A DNA stretch of 44,441 nucleotides. Origin: Ureibacillus galli. GTDB taxonomy: Bacteria > Bacillota > Bacilli > Bacillales_A > Planococcaceae. This document shows, piece by piece, positions 25,527 through 34,852 of this stretch. Position 1 is the stretch's first letter. Each line of letters begins with the position of its first letter. Where the stretch lies: NCBI RefSeq assembly GCF_014836845.1, contig NZ_JACSQA010000028.1:1-44441 (forward strand). Direction: 5' to 3'. Under the pieces are notes generated by a model. The model was not told the DNA's origin. It made no database searches and was given only the letters and a program-made list of their open reading frames with translations. The position numbers and the translations under genes were made by a program.

Positions 25527-26568
25527 AGCGTTAGTAAAAAATTCAGCTGCCAAGCATGATGTGAAGTTTGTTGAATATGAAGTACCGGAGTTAAAAGATC
25601 ATGAATGTTTAATAAGGGTAAAAGCTGTTGGTATTTGCGGAAGTGATTTACATATGTATTATGGCCATGGAGGCTACGATTGGGTTACTTATCCATTAGT
25701 TTTAGGCCACGAAGTAACAGGGGAAGTAATCGCGGTTGGGAACAATAATGCAACAGAATATTTAAGTAAATGAGTTGTAATCGATCCTTATATAAGTTGT
25801 GGACAATGTGAATTCTGTCTTCGTGGCGAAACGAATCGATGTGATTTTAACGAGTATAAAACAATCAAAACGCCGATAGAAGCTTTACGTTATGGATTTA
25901 GAGAAGCTGGTGGAATGGCCCAATTGATGGTTGTGGATATAAAAAATATTATTCCAATTGATGAAAACGTATCGGATAGTGTGGCGGCGATTTCTGAAGC
26001 GCTTGCGGTAAGCTATACCGCTGTAAAAAAAGTGGAGCATTTTCACAGTAAACGAGTATTAGTTGTTGGACCAGGACCTATCGGACTTGGTGTAGGCGCT
26101 GTATTAATCGGTTCAGGTAACGAACAAGTAGATATGCTCGGTACTACTGTTGATGAAAATCGACTAAAGTTAGCAAAATCGATTGGAATAAAAATGACGT
26201 ATATGTCAGAAGAAGAGATTTTAACAAAAGACTTTAATGGTTATGATGCAATCATTGACTGTTCCGGACATCCATCGGTTCCTCAAATGGCAATGAGATT
26301 ATTAAAACGTGGTGGCCAATTAGTGCTTGTTGGTATTAACTCCGCATCATTCTCGATTCCGATGGATCAAATCGTTCGGGGTGAAATTTCTATTAATGGA
26401 AGCTATGGTATTACAAGAGGAAATTATGAAGAAGTACTAAAATTAGCTGCCATCCCAACATATCCGTTTGATAAGTTAATCGCAGAAAAAGTACCCTTTT
26501 CCCAATGTACGAAAGGGTTTGAAAAAGCATTAAATAAAGTCAGTGGTAAAGTTGTTATAACAATGTAG
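25516..26568 (+). pseudogene. zinc-dependent alcohol dehydrogenase with one internal stop
   Basis: The reading frame is a full-length medium-chain alcohol/polyol dehydrogenase (350 codons) apart from a single TGA at codon 86 (25771-25773). Catalytic zinc ligands Cys41 and His65-Glu66 precede the stop; the structural zinc cysteines (95, 98, 101, 109) and NAD-binding GPGPIGLG follow it in the same frame. At the stop, relatives usually have arginine (GDRVV), so CGA to TGA is a one-base explanation. GAGGGGGA lies before the ATG, within the end of the previous gene. A recent nonsense mutation or a sequence error; a restart at the ATG at 25915 would lack both zinc sites. Confidence 0.85.
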
Positions 26569-26582
26569 GAGGTAACTTACTG

Positions 26583-27266
26583 ATGAAAATAATTGATTTA
26601 ACTTTAGAAATTTATGATGGATTGAAATCTTATTTATCCCACCCACCAATCGTTATTAGACCAGAGTCCACTTTTGAAAATTCATTCCAACGTTATGTAG
26701 AACCGTGTGAAGGGTTTGAATCTCGTTTTTTAGAAATGTCTGATCATAGTGGGACTCATATTGATGCGCCGTTACATTTTATACGGAACAGTCAATCAAC
26801 AGCAGAAATGGATTTAACCCGCTGTTACGGGGAAGCGATTTATTTAGATTTAACGCCGTTTAAACAAACAAAAGATGAAGTAACCTATGACATGTTGGAA
26901 AAAGCGATGGAAACACAAGGTATTAAAGTAAAACAAAATGATATTGTATTAATTCGAACTCGCACAGGACAGTGGGGAGAAGAAGGATTTTTTGAAGAAG
27001 GGGCGTTTGCTCCAAGTGCAGGAGATTGGCTAATCGAAAAACAAGTAAAATGTGTCGGATTAGATCTAGCAAATATTGATACCCATGATAATATGGCTCG
27101 TGAAGTGCATATGAAAATTCTACCTGTCCCTATTTATATCATTGAAAATTTAGTTAACTTAGATCAATTGCCAAAAGATAAACATTTTACATTTAGTGCA
27201 CTACCATTAAAATTAAAAAATGCAACAGCTTCTCCCGTTCGCGCGGTTGCCATTTTGAACGATTAA
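26583..27266 (+). CDS. cyclase-family metal hydrolase
   Basis: A 227-residue protein of the cyclase/kynurenine-formamidase superfamily. The metal-binding motif HxGTHxDxPxH is complete: His55, His59, Asp61, Pro63, His65. Family members hydrolyse arylformamides, isatin or cyclic amides/lactones. AGGAGGTAA precedes the ATG, 14 bases after the dehydrogenase frame. Last gene of the island, followed by a strong terminator. As the only clear ring- or amide-opening type enzyme here it may act first on the substrate; that is inference. Confidence 0.88.
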   Translation: MKIIDLTLEIYDGLKSYLSHPPIVIRPESTFENSFQRYVEPCEGFESRFLEMSDHSGTHIDAPLHFIRNSQSTAEMDLTRCYGEAIYLDLTPFKQTKDEVTYDMLEKAMETQGIKVKQNDIVLIRTRTGQWGEEGFFEEGAFAPSAGDWLIEKQVKCVGLDLANIDTHDNMAREVHMKILPVPIYIIENLVNLDQLPKDKHFTFSALPLKLKNATASPVRAVAILND

Positions 27267-27275
27267 ATAATCATA

Positions 27276-27308
27276 AAAAAACACCTTCGTATGTTCGAGG
27301 GTGTTTTT
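27276..27308. terminator. terminator ending the catabolic island
   Basis: Arms AAAAACACCTTCG and CGAGGGTGTTTTT (one wobble) close the island's last transcript. Confidence 0.88.
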
Positions 27309-27614
27309 CAAGTTTTACAAATAGTAAAATTAATATTAGACAGAACAAAATTTTCCCATATGAAAGTTTAAAGAGGAATTGTCTCATTTTATCGTGAATA
27401 ATAAAGGAACTCCTTAGTATACCTATGTTGTTTGATTTTTGAAAAATAGGGAAAATTAAAGTAGGAATACTAACTTAAAGTACTGCTTTTTTCAATAATT
27501 TGTTTAAAAGATAGGCTGAAAATAGGGCTAGAACATAACCATTCCTACGAGTAGAATACTTAATTATGGATAAGGAATAGAAGTAAAACTCTTATTTTTA
27601 GTGAGGCGTTTCCA
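27309..27614. other. intergenic spacer
   Basis: AT-rich, with no coding frame or RNA gene that I can support. It must hold the promoter of the YebE-like gene, but no clear -35/-10 pair stands out. Confidence 0.4.
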
Positions 27615-28142
27615 ATGACCAATATTTTATTAATACTAGTGTTACAACTCGTATATGTACCGTTATTAACATTACGTACCATTTTTCTAGTAAAGAATTT
27701 AACGATGTTTGCAGCTGTTTTTGGGATATTAGAAATGCTCATTTATGTATTTGGACTTTCTTTAGTATTTAATGGGGACCAGAGCTTATTAGCTATGGTT
27801 GTATATGCAGTAGGTTTTGGACTAGGCATGTTTTTAGGAACAAAAATTGAAAATAAACTTGCCATTGGTTATGTGTATGTCACGATCAATACGCAAAATA
27901 AAAATCAAGAGCTAATCGATACATTAAGAATCAATGGATTTGCTATTACGACGTTTGTCGGAGAAGGTCGAGATAGCAATCGTTATAAATATGAAATTTT
28001 AGCAAAACGCAATCGAGAAAAAGAGCTATTTGACCTTGTTGAATCAATTGAGCCAAAGGCATTCATCATTTCCTATGAACCGAAGTCTTTTAAAGGTGGC
28101 TTTTTAGTTGATCGCATGAGGAAAATAGCAAAGATGAAATAA
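27615..28142 (+). CDS. UPF0316 membrane protein (YebE-like)
   Basis: A 175-residue protein with three N-terminal membrane segments (about 3-75) and a cytoplasmic DUF2179-type domain (about 90-175: GYVYVTINTQNKNQELIDTL and FIISYEPKSFKGGF). This is the UPF0316 family, known from B. subtilis YebE; its function is not established, though DUF2179 domains in YitT-type proteins are thought to bind small ligands. ATG at 27615 with a weak GTGAGG upstream. Own terminator. Confidence 0.85.
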   Translation: MTNILLILVLQLVYVPLLTLRTIFLVKNLTMFAAVFGILEMLIYVFGLSLVFNGDQSLLAMVVYAVGFGLGMFLGTKIENKLAIGYVYVTINTQNKNQELIDTLRINGFAITTFVGEGRDSNRYKYEILAKRNREKELFDLVESIEPKAFIISYEPKSFKGGFLVDRMRKIAKMK

Positions 28143-28145
28143 TAG

Positions 28146-28178
28146 AAAGAGCTAGGAATTAAATCCTAGCTCTTTTTC
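28146..28178 (+). terminator. terminator after the YebE-like gene
   Basis: Perfect 12-bp arms AAAGAGCTAGGA and TCCTAGCTCTTT are followed by TT. A further copy of the right arm is found at 28241-28257. Confidence 0.88.
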
Positions 28179-28244
28179 TATTAAGTAGTGGTTTAGTGAA
28201 GTTTGTAAAATACCTCTCGCTTTGATTAATATATTAGGGGAATC

Positions 28245-28913
28245 CTAGCTCTTTTTTAATGAAGATAAATAGATGTGGTTATTAAATGCCTCTATCAATT
28301 GATGAAGTCGTTCAGCTTTGGCAGGACCATTTGGACATGGATGATAGTATTCGTTATTTTCAGATTGGATTCCAAAATAAGGAATCCCACTATCCTCGAT
28401 TAGTTGGAGCCATTCTTTTTTTTCTTCCTCAAAAAATCTCCATCTACTTCTTTTTTCAACTCCCCAACCGATTAAGATCCAAGGATGTTGGGACATCTCT
28501 AGCAAAGAAGGTAAAGTAATGGTTGGATATTTACCTGATGTTTTTAAGTGTTCAAATAACTCAATTGCTTCGATTCCGGTTGCATTACGTACATAAAATA
28601 AATTATATAGGTGGAGCCTTCCTTCTAACTCGGAATGAGTGGCTTTCATAAATTGAACTAGTTGTTTCATGGTATTGTCTAATGTTGTTTCATCTGTATG
28701 GGAACCGTTCATAATGAGTTTTTTCTTTGCCTCGCCTTTTAAATGAGCCGAACCTGGATTTAACATCACAACAGCTCCTAATGACTTTCGGGAAGTTCCA
28801 AATTGAATAAAGGTATTTGTTCGGTAAACTTCCTCACCAATTAGCTGAAAAGTAGCAATTGCCCTCACATTTTCCAACCCCATAAACCCCCATGTAAACT
28901 TAGTGTTATTCAT
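28245..28913 (-). CDS. DUF1643-like protein
   Basis: A 222-residue soluble protein. VVMLNPGSA (about 48-56), the later LYNLFYVRNATG and WILIGWG match the DUF1643 pattern (MLNPS... NLF ... GWG), a family of unknown function sometimes seen on mobile or phage-like DNA. The start at 28913 has only a weak RBS (AGAA). The last codons (KKS and stop) are encoded by a copy of the neighbour's terminator arm, so the C-terminus may have been altered recently. Confidence 0.75.
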   Translation of the reverse strand: MNNTKFTWGFMGLENVRAIATFQLIGEEVYRTNTFIQFGTSRKSLGAVVMLNPGSAHLKGEAKKKLIMNGSHTDETTLDNTMKQLVQFMKATHSELEGRLHLYNLFYVRNATGIEAIELFEHLKTSGKYPTITLPSLLEMSQHPWILIGWGVEKRSRWRFFEEEKKEWLQLIEDSGIPYFGIQSENNEYYHPCPNGPAKAERLHQLIEAFNNHIYLSSLKKS

Positions 28914-29136
28914 ATTATTCTTCTAAACTCGAAATTATTAGCGCAAATTTACTATTTATAAAGAGAGATATAATGAATTTCCCTTCTTTTTTAAATGGAA
29001 TAGTTTAAGGGCAAAAAATTTTCATTAGGACCTTTGAGTTTATTTAGAAATTTAGAACATGAAGAGGGAATTGAAGCTATTTATCGCTTTTAAATTCTAA
29101 GGAAGATAACGGAGCATATAATTAACAATAAACCCA

Positions 29137-29157
29137 TATGTTACTAATTATAACATA
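29137..29157. promoter_or_regulatory. inverted repeat before the pyrimidine operon
   Basis: TATGTTA-N7-TAACATA, perfect 7-bp arms, lies 8 bases before the RBS of the first gene. It may be an operator or a leader hairpin; no regulator gene is adjacent. Confidence 0.45.
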
Positions 29158-29177
29158 GTCAATTGGAGGGTTGTTCG

Positions 29178-30416
29178 ATGTACAAATGTAATGAAGCTCG
29201 ATTAAAGGAATCGATCATTATGTTTAGTCGTTTTGGAGCCACTAAAAACGGTGGTGTAACGAGGCTTTCGTTATCAGCTGAGGATGTACAAGCACGAGAC
29301 TATTTTTATGAATGTTGCCGGGACTTAGGATTGGAAATACGGGTAGATGATTTGGCCAATATGTATGCGACGCTTCCAGGAAAAAACAATCTACCTCCGA
29401 TTGTGATGGGCTCACACCTTGACTCTGTTGTAAAAGGTGGGCGTTTTGATGGAGTGCTAGGTATTCTAACGGCACTAGAAGCAATAAAAACGATCAAGGA
29501 GAATGACATTGAACTGGATGTTCCATTAACGATTGTCAATTTTACAAATGAAGAAGGGGCGCGTTTCGAACCTTCTATGATGAGCTCAGGAATTTTATCT
29601 AATAAATTTGATAAGCAGAAAATGCTGCAATCAACAGATAAAGATGGCGTGACCTTTGAACAAGCATTGCAAACAAGTGGTTATGAAGGTGCTGAAGAAA
29701 ACCGATTAAAAGAAGCCTCTGCCTATTTAGAATTACACATTGAACAAGGGCCAGTACTTGAAGCAGAACAGATAGAGATAGGCGTTGTAGAAGGTGTATT
29801 AGGTATGGTTTGTTATGAAATTCGTATATTCGGTGAGTCCAATCATGCGGGAACAACACCAATGAGCATGAGAAAGGATCCGTTGTTTTTGGCTAATAAA
29901 TGTATAACAAAGCTTATAGATGATTTAGCAAAGGTTGACGAAGATCTCGTTTATACCATTGGGAGATTGAACGTTACTCCAAACATTCATACGGTTATCC
30001 CGGACAAAGTCATATTCACTATTGAAGCCCGTCATAAACTGCCAGAAAAAATTAGACAAGTAGAAGAAATTATACATTCCCTTCCAGCTTTTGATGCGGG
30101 CTGTAAAGTTGAAAAAGAAAAATTATGGGATCGGGATACTGTCCATTTTGATTCGTCCATTTGTGATCAAATTGAACAAGCTTGCCGTGGATATGGATAT
30201 TCATCTAAACGGTTATATAGCGGGGCAGGACATGATGCTCAATTTATGGCATCCTATATCCCTTCTGCCATGATTTTTGTCCCAAGTATAAAAGGGAAAA
30301 GTCATTGTGAAGAGGAAGAGACAACCTTTGAAGATTGTGTTAAGGGAGCGGATGTTCTTTTAGAAACAGTATTAAACCTTCAAACGAAAATGGCAATGAA
30401 AGAAGCGCACATTTAG
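29178..30416 (+). CDS. N-carbamoyl-beta-alanine amidohydrolase (beta-ureidopropionase type)
   Basis: A 412-residue M20-family amidohydrolase of the N-carbamoyl-amino-acid/allantoate group. Metal ligands are His80 and Asp91 (GSHLDSVVKGGRFDG), Glu125-Glu126 (NFTNEEGARF) and His in LELHIEQGP; the dimer domain holds ESNHAGTTPM. Family enzymes remove ammonia and CO2 from N-carbamoyl amino acids. In this operon the expected substrate is N-carbamoyl-beta-alanine, the product of dihydropyrimidinase. ATG 29178 with GGAGGG 7 bases upstream; the TTG at 29163 precedes the RBS. Confidence 0.87.
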   Translation: MYKCNEARLKESIIMFSRFGATKNGGVTRLSLSAEDVQARDYFYECCRDLGLEIRVDDLANMYATLPGKNNLPPIVMGSHLDSVVKGGRFDGVLGILTALEAIKTIKENDIELDVPLTIVNFTNEEGARFEPSMMSSGILSNKFDKQKMLQSTDKDGVTFEQALQTSGYEGAEENRLKEASAYLELHIEQGPVLEAEQIEIGVVEGVLGMVCYEIRIFGESNHAGTTPMSMRKDPLFLANKCITKLIDDLAKVDEDLVYTIGRLNVTPNIHTVIPDKVIFTIEARHKLPEKIRQVEEIIHSLPAFDAGCKVEKEKLWDRDTVHFDSSICDQIEQACRGYGYSSKRLYSGAGHDAQFMASYIPSAMIFVPSIKGKSHCEEEETTFEDCVKGADVLLETVLNLQTKMAMKEAHI

Positions 30417-30447
30417 TTCAATAATATTTGGAATGGGAGAGGTTTAA

Positions 30448-31866
30448 ATGACAAAGAAAAAAATCATTACTGGCGGTACAATTGTAACGGCTACGGATAC
30501 GTATAAAGCCGATATCCTTATTGAAAATGAAAAGATTGTCCAAATTGCATCGGAGATTATCGACTCAGAGGCTGAAGTGGTTGATGCAACTGGAAAATAT
30601 GTTTTCCCAGGAGGCATTGATCCGCATACCCATTTAGATATGCCCTTTAATAATACGGTAACCGATGATGATTGGGAATCGGGTACGATTGCTGCGGCGT
30701 TTGGAGGCACAACAACGATTTTAGACTTTTGCTTAACAGCAGGTGAAACCAAATTATCGAAAGCTATTGAAAAATGGAATGAAAAATCAAAGGGGAAAGC
30801 AGCCATTGACTATGGGTACCATTTAATGATTAGTGATTTAAATGAAGAAACAGAAAAAGAGTTGCCCCTTCTTTTAGAAAAGGAAGGCATTACGTCCATT
30901 AAAGTATTTATGGCTTATGCAAAGGAATTTCAAGCAACGGATCGTACATTATATAAAGCTTTTAAAATTGGAAAAGAGACAGGTGCCGTTGTAATGGTAC
31001 ATTGTGAAAACGGATCAGTAATAGATGAACTTGTTGAACAAGCAAAATTAGCTGGCAATACAGCACCTATTTACCATGCTCTAACACGTCCTCCTGAATT
31101 AGAGGGAGAAGCGACAAAACGAGCAATCGAACTAGCTCATGTAGCAGGAGCAACCCTTTATGTTGTGCACGTAACTTGTAAAGAAGCAGTAGATGAAATA
31201 ATAAAAGCCCGTGAAAAGGGTTATGACGTCTATGGTGAAACTTGCCCTCCATATTTAACATTAGACCAAACGGCATTGGAAAAACTTGATTTTGAAGGTG
31301 CTAAGTATGTATGGTCACCACCACTAAGACCGAAATCTCACCAAGAACCTCTTTGGAATGCATTAAAAGCAAAACAACTACAAACAATTGGCTCCGATCA
31401 ATGCTCTTTTAACTTCAACGGTAAAAAACAACTCGGATTAAATGATTTCTCTAAAATACCTAACGGCGGTCCCTTTATTGAAGATCGATTCAGTGTTTTA
31501 TATTCAGAGGGTGTCGCAAAGGGACGCATTTCTTTAAATGATTTTGTCGATATGATTTCAACGAGTGCAGCAAAAATCTTCGGTTTATACCCTCAAAAAG
31601 GGACGATTGCAGTTGGGTCCGATGCAGATATCGTACTGTTTGATCCAAGGGTAAAACGGACTATTTCTGCTCAAACCCATCATATGAACGTTGATTATAA
31701 CGCTTTTGAAGGATTGGAAGTAACGGGCGAGCCGATTAGTGTGTTATTGAGGGGCGAATATGTCATAAAAGACAAGCAATTTGTAGGTTCCCTTGATTAT
31801 GGCAAATATATTAAACGCAAACTGGCAAAAAAATTAAGGGATGAAGAAGCTGTAATACCTAATTAA
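30448..31866 (+). CDS. hydA: dihydropyrimidinase
   Basis: A 472-residue cyclic amidohydrolase. His60 and His62 in GGIDPHTHLDMPF bind metal, Lys152 (SIKVFMAYAKEF) is the carboxylated lysine, HCENGS and VVHVTCKEA give further His ligands, and GSDQCSFN the catalytic Asp. It opens the ring of dihydrouracil or dihydrothymine. GGGAGAGG precedes the ATG. It lies 31 bases after the amidohydrolase and 27 before PreT, a single operon. Hydantoinase activity is a side activity of the family. Confidence 0.92.
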   Translation: MTKKKIITGGTIVTATDTYKADILIENEKIVQIASEIIDSEAEVVDATGKYVFPGGIDPHTHLDMPFNNTVTDDDWESGTIAAAFGGTTTILDFCLTAGETKLSKAIEKWNEKSKGKAAIDYGYHLMISDLNEETEKELPLLLEKEGITSIKVFMAYAKEFQATDRTLYKAFKIGKETGAVVMVHCENGSVIDELVEQAKLAGNTAPIYHALTRPPELEGEATKRAIELAHVAGATLYVVHVTCKEAVDEIIKAREKGYDVYGETCPPYLTLDQTALEKLDFEGAKYVWSPPLRPKSHQEPLWNALKAKQLQTIGSDQCSFNFNGKKQLGLNDFSKIPNGGPFIEDRFSVLYSEGVAKGRISLNDFVDMISTSAAKIFGLYPQKGTIAVGSDADIVLFDPRVKRTISAQTHHMNVDYNAFEGLEVTGEPISVLLRGEYVIKDKQFVGSLDYGKYIKRKLAKKLRDEEAVIPN

Positions 31867-31893
31867 GCTCGAGTTTACTTTAGGGGGGATTAA

Positions 31894-33261
31894 ATGAGTA
31901 CACTTACTGGAGGACAAATTTCTTTAAATTTGATTGATAATTTTAAAGAAATTCATCCTGGTTTAACAAAAAGGGAAGCTATTGAAGAAGCCAATCGTTG
32001 TTTATATTGCTATGACGCACCTTGTATAAAGGCTTGTCCAACTAGCATTGAAATTCCTAAATTTATTAAAAAGATTGCAACGGGAAATTTAAAAGGCTCG
32101 GCTAAAACGATATTAGAAGCAAATCCTATCGGTGCTAGTTGTGCACGAGTTTGTCCGACGGAAGAGTTATGTGAAGGTGCCTGTGTTCTAAATAACGAAA
32201 CGAAACCGATTTCAATTGGTCATTTACAACGTTATGCAACGGATTGGGCGATGCAACAAAGGGAACCGTTATTTGAAGTAGGAGAAAAAAACGGTAAAAA
32301 AGTGGCCATTATCGGTAGTGGTCCAGCAGGATTATCGGCAGCTAGAGAGTTAAGTTTACTAGGTTATGAAGTAACTATATTTGAAGCCCAACAAGAGGCA
32401 GGTGGATTAAACCGTTACGGTATTGTTTCATTCCGATTGCCGACGGAAGTTGTTCAGTGGGAAGTAGAGCAAGTAAAACAACTGAATGTCGACATTAAAA
32501 CGAATACAGTTGTAGGGGTCGATATTACGACAGAGGAACTACTGAACCAATTTGACCGAGTTGTTGTAGCCGTCGGGATGGGTAATGTCCCTCATCTAGG
32601 GATTGAGGGGGAAACGTTAAAGGGTGTATATGACGCCATTGAATTTGTAAAAAGAACAAAGATGGATGAATTAACCGATGATTTAGTTGGTAAAAGGGTA
32701 ACCGTTATAGGCGCGGGAAATACGGCTATTGATGCAGCTACAACGGCTGTCCGGCTAGGTGCTGCAAACGTTAAGATCGTTTATCGTAGAACGAAAAATG
32801 AAATGACGGCTTATCAATTTGAATACGATTTTGCTAAGCAAGATGGCGTGGAGTTCCGTTGGTTAACCACACCAACAAAAATTATAGGAAATGAACAAAA
32901 TGAAGTGGTTGGTTTAGAGTGTTTAAAAATGGAGTTAGGCGAAGTGGGTGTAGATGGAAGACAAAAGCCAATCCCCGTCCAACAATCTGAGTTTGTTTTA
33001 GAAACGGACGTTGTCATTAAGGCGATTGGCCAATCAAGACATCTTCTATTAATAGAAGGGTTTGGTTTAGAACATTCAAAGGGTGTAGTAGAGGTAAATC
33101 CAGAAACCTATCAAACTTCCAAAGAGAAAATTTATGCATGTGGTGATGTCATTTTTGGAAATGGTCAAGGGGAGGCAATGGTTGTGACTGCTGCTCAGCA
33201 AGGGAAGGAAGTCGCAGAAGCCATTCACCGTTCATTTGTACTACAATCGGAAATTGTGTAA
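31894..33261 (+). CDS. preT: NAD-dependent dihydropyrimidine dehydrogenase, PreT subunit
   Basis: A 455-residue flavin/iron-sulfur subunit. N-terminal cysteines 36, 39, 44, 48 and 83, 87, 93, 97 fit two 4Fe-4S clusters; FAD-binding GSGPAGLSAA is at 141-150 and the NAD-binding motif GAGNTAIDAA near 272. This is the GltD-like architecture. With PreA it reduces uracil and thymine (or runs the reverse reaction). GGGGGGAT precedes the ATG. It is followed by PreA after 17 bases. Confidence 0.92.
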   Translation: MSTLTGGQISLNLIDNFKEIHPGLTKREAIEEANRCLYCYDAPCIKACPTSIEIPKFIKKIATGNLKGSAKTILEANPIGASCARVCPTEELCEGACVLNNETKPISIGHLQRYATDWAMQQREPLFEVGEKNGKKVAIIGSGPAGLSAARELSLLGYEVTIFEAQQEAGGLNRYGIVSFRLPTEVVQWEVEQVKQLNVDIKTNTVVGVDITTEELLNQFDRVVVAVGMGNVPHLGIEGETLKGVYDAIEFVKRTKMDELTDDLVGKRVTVIGAGNTAIDAATTAVRLGAANVKIVYRRTKNEMTAYQFEYDFAKQDGVEFRWLTTPTKIIGNEQNEVVGLECLKMELGEVGVDGRQKPIPVQQSEFVLETDVVIKAIGQSRHLLLIEGFGLEHSKGVVEVNPETYQTSKEKIYACGDVIFGNGQGEAMVVTAAQQGKEVAEAIHRSFVLQSEIV

Positions 33262-33278
33262 TAAGGGAGGAACTATTA

Positions 33279-34559
33279 ATGGCAGATTTACGAATCAGTT
33301 TTGCGGGCATTAAATCACCCAATCCTTTTTGGCTTGCTTCAGCACCACCGACCAATTCGGGATACCAAGTACAAAGGGCCTTTGAAGCTGGCTGGGGAGG
33401 GGCCGTTTGGAAAACGTTAGGTGAGCCAATTATTAATACGACTTCCCGATTTGCAGCCCTCAGCTTTAATGGTCAACGGGTAGCGGGATTTAATAATATT
33501 GAGCTCATTACGGACCGCCCTTTAGAAGTAAATTTAAAAGAAATATACGAGACGAAAAAACGTTTTCCTAATCATGCGATTATTGCCTCCCTTATGGTCG
33601 AACCAAAACAAGAAAAATGGCATGAAATCGTAAAGCGGGTTGAAGACGTTGGGGTTGATGGGTTGGAGTTGAATTTTGGTTGTCCCCATGGAATGGCTGA
33701 GCGCGGAATGGGAGCTGCTTCTGGACAAGTGCCAGAGCTAGTTGAAAAACAAACCTATTGGGTAAAGGAAGTAGCTAAAACACCAGTTATCGTCAAACTC
33801 ACTCCTAACATAACGGATATTACTATTACAGCAGAAGCAGCCGTTCAAGGTGGAGCCGATGCCATTAGTATGATTAATACAATAAACAGTTTAATGGGTG
33901 TCGATTTGGACACGTGGAACACGATCCCTCATGTTGCAGGAAAGGGTGCCCATGGAGGATATTGTGGTCCTGCTGTAAAGCCAATTGCCCTTAATATGGT
34001 AGGGGAATGTGCAAGAAATCCGCTTATTGATGTTCCAATCTCTGGTATCGGTGGTATATCCAATTGGCAAGACGCCGTTGAATTCATTTTAATGGGCGCT
34101 ACCGGTGTCCAGGTATGTACAGCAGCAATGCATCACGGTTTTAGCATTGTGGAGGATATGTTAGATGGTTTAAACAATTACCTTGATAGTAAAGGAATCG
34201 CCTCCATAATGGATATCGTCGGAAAAGCTGTTCCGAAATATTCCGATTGGGGTGACTTAGATTTAAATTACAAAGTGGTAGCACGCATTAACAACGATGT
34301 GTGCATCAACTGTAATAAATGCCATATATCTTGTGAAGACACTTCTCATCAATGTATTGATATGTTGAAAAACGAAAACGGAGAACCGTATTTGAAAGTA
34401 CGGGAAGAGGATTGTGTCGGATGTAATTTATGTGCGATTGTTTGCCCTGTTGAAGGTGCTATCAATATGGTTGAATTGAAACAACCTTTACCCAAAATGA
34501 CGTGGAATGAAAGACAATCGAACATAGCCCGTTTCAAGATAGATAAAGTAGCGAAGTGA
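33279..34559 (+). CDS. preA: NAD-dependent dihydropyrimidine dehydrogenase, PreA subunit
   Basis: A 426-residue subunit: a dihydroorotate-dehydrogenase-like FMN barrel (about 1-310; GLELNFGCPHGM, VKLTPNITDI, active-site Cys in GGYCGPAVKP, GIGGI) followed by a ferredoxin domain (about 335-400) with CINCNKCHISC and CVGCNLCAIVCP. The barrel holds the pyrimidine site; the clusters pass electrons from PreT. AAGGGAGGAAC precedes the ATG. Together the four genes give uracil to beta-alanine. Confidence 0.93.
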   Translation: MADLRISFAGIKSPNPFWLASAPPTNSGYQVQRAFEAGWGGAVWKTLGEPIINTTSRFAALSFNGQRVAGFNNIELITDRPLEVNLKEIYETKKRFPNHAIIASLMVEPKQEKWHEIVKRVEDVGVDGLELNFGCPHGMAERGMGAASGQVPELVEKQTYWVKEVAKTPVIVKLTPNITDITITAEAAVQGGADAISMINTINSLMGVDLDTWNTIPHVAGKGAHGGYCGPAVKPIALNMVGECARNPLIDVPISGIGGISNWQDAVEFILMGATGVQVCTAAMHHGFSIVEDMLDGLNNYLDSKGIASIMDIVGKAVPKYSDWGDLDLNYKVVARINNDVCINCNKCHISCEDTSHQCIDMLKNENGEPYLKVREEDCVGCNLCAIVCPVEGAINMVELKQPLPKMTWNERQSNIARFKIDKVAK

Positions 34560-34614
34560 CAATAGAGTCTTTTTAGTTTTGGATGAATATGAAACCTTGA
34601 AATGGGGTGAAGTT

Positions 34615-34827
34615 ATGTCAGATCATTTACAATATTTAGAGGAGAAGAGAAAGATTGATAGCTATTTTGAAAAAGGCTATCAAATTGTAAGTATTTTCGA
34701 GAACTTAAGTGGCACGTTCGTTGACTTTGTCACAAGTAATGATAGCGGTGAGCGGGAAATCGTACAATTGCAATTACTTACAGCGGAATCTCGAAAATAT
34801 ATTGCATCAAAATTAATCATTAATTAA
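34615..34827 (+). CDS. small hypothetical protein at the end of the pyrimidine operon
   Basis: A 70-residue soluble protein beginning MSDHLQYLEEKRKIDSYFEK; predicted mixed helix and strand, no motif recognised. The ATG at 34615 has GGGGTGAAG upstream; an in-frame ATG 36 bases earlier lacks one. It follows preA by 55 bases with no terminator between, so it may ride on the same transcript, and it is followed by a double-armed terminator. Function unknown. Confidence 0.65.
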   Translation: MSDHLQYLEEKRKIDSYFEKGYQIVSIFENLSGTFVDFVTSNDSGEREIVQLQLLTAESRKYIASKLIIN

Positions 34828-34852
34828 AGGGTAAGGAATAAACATATAACAA

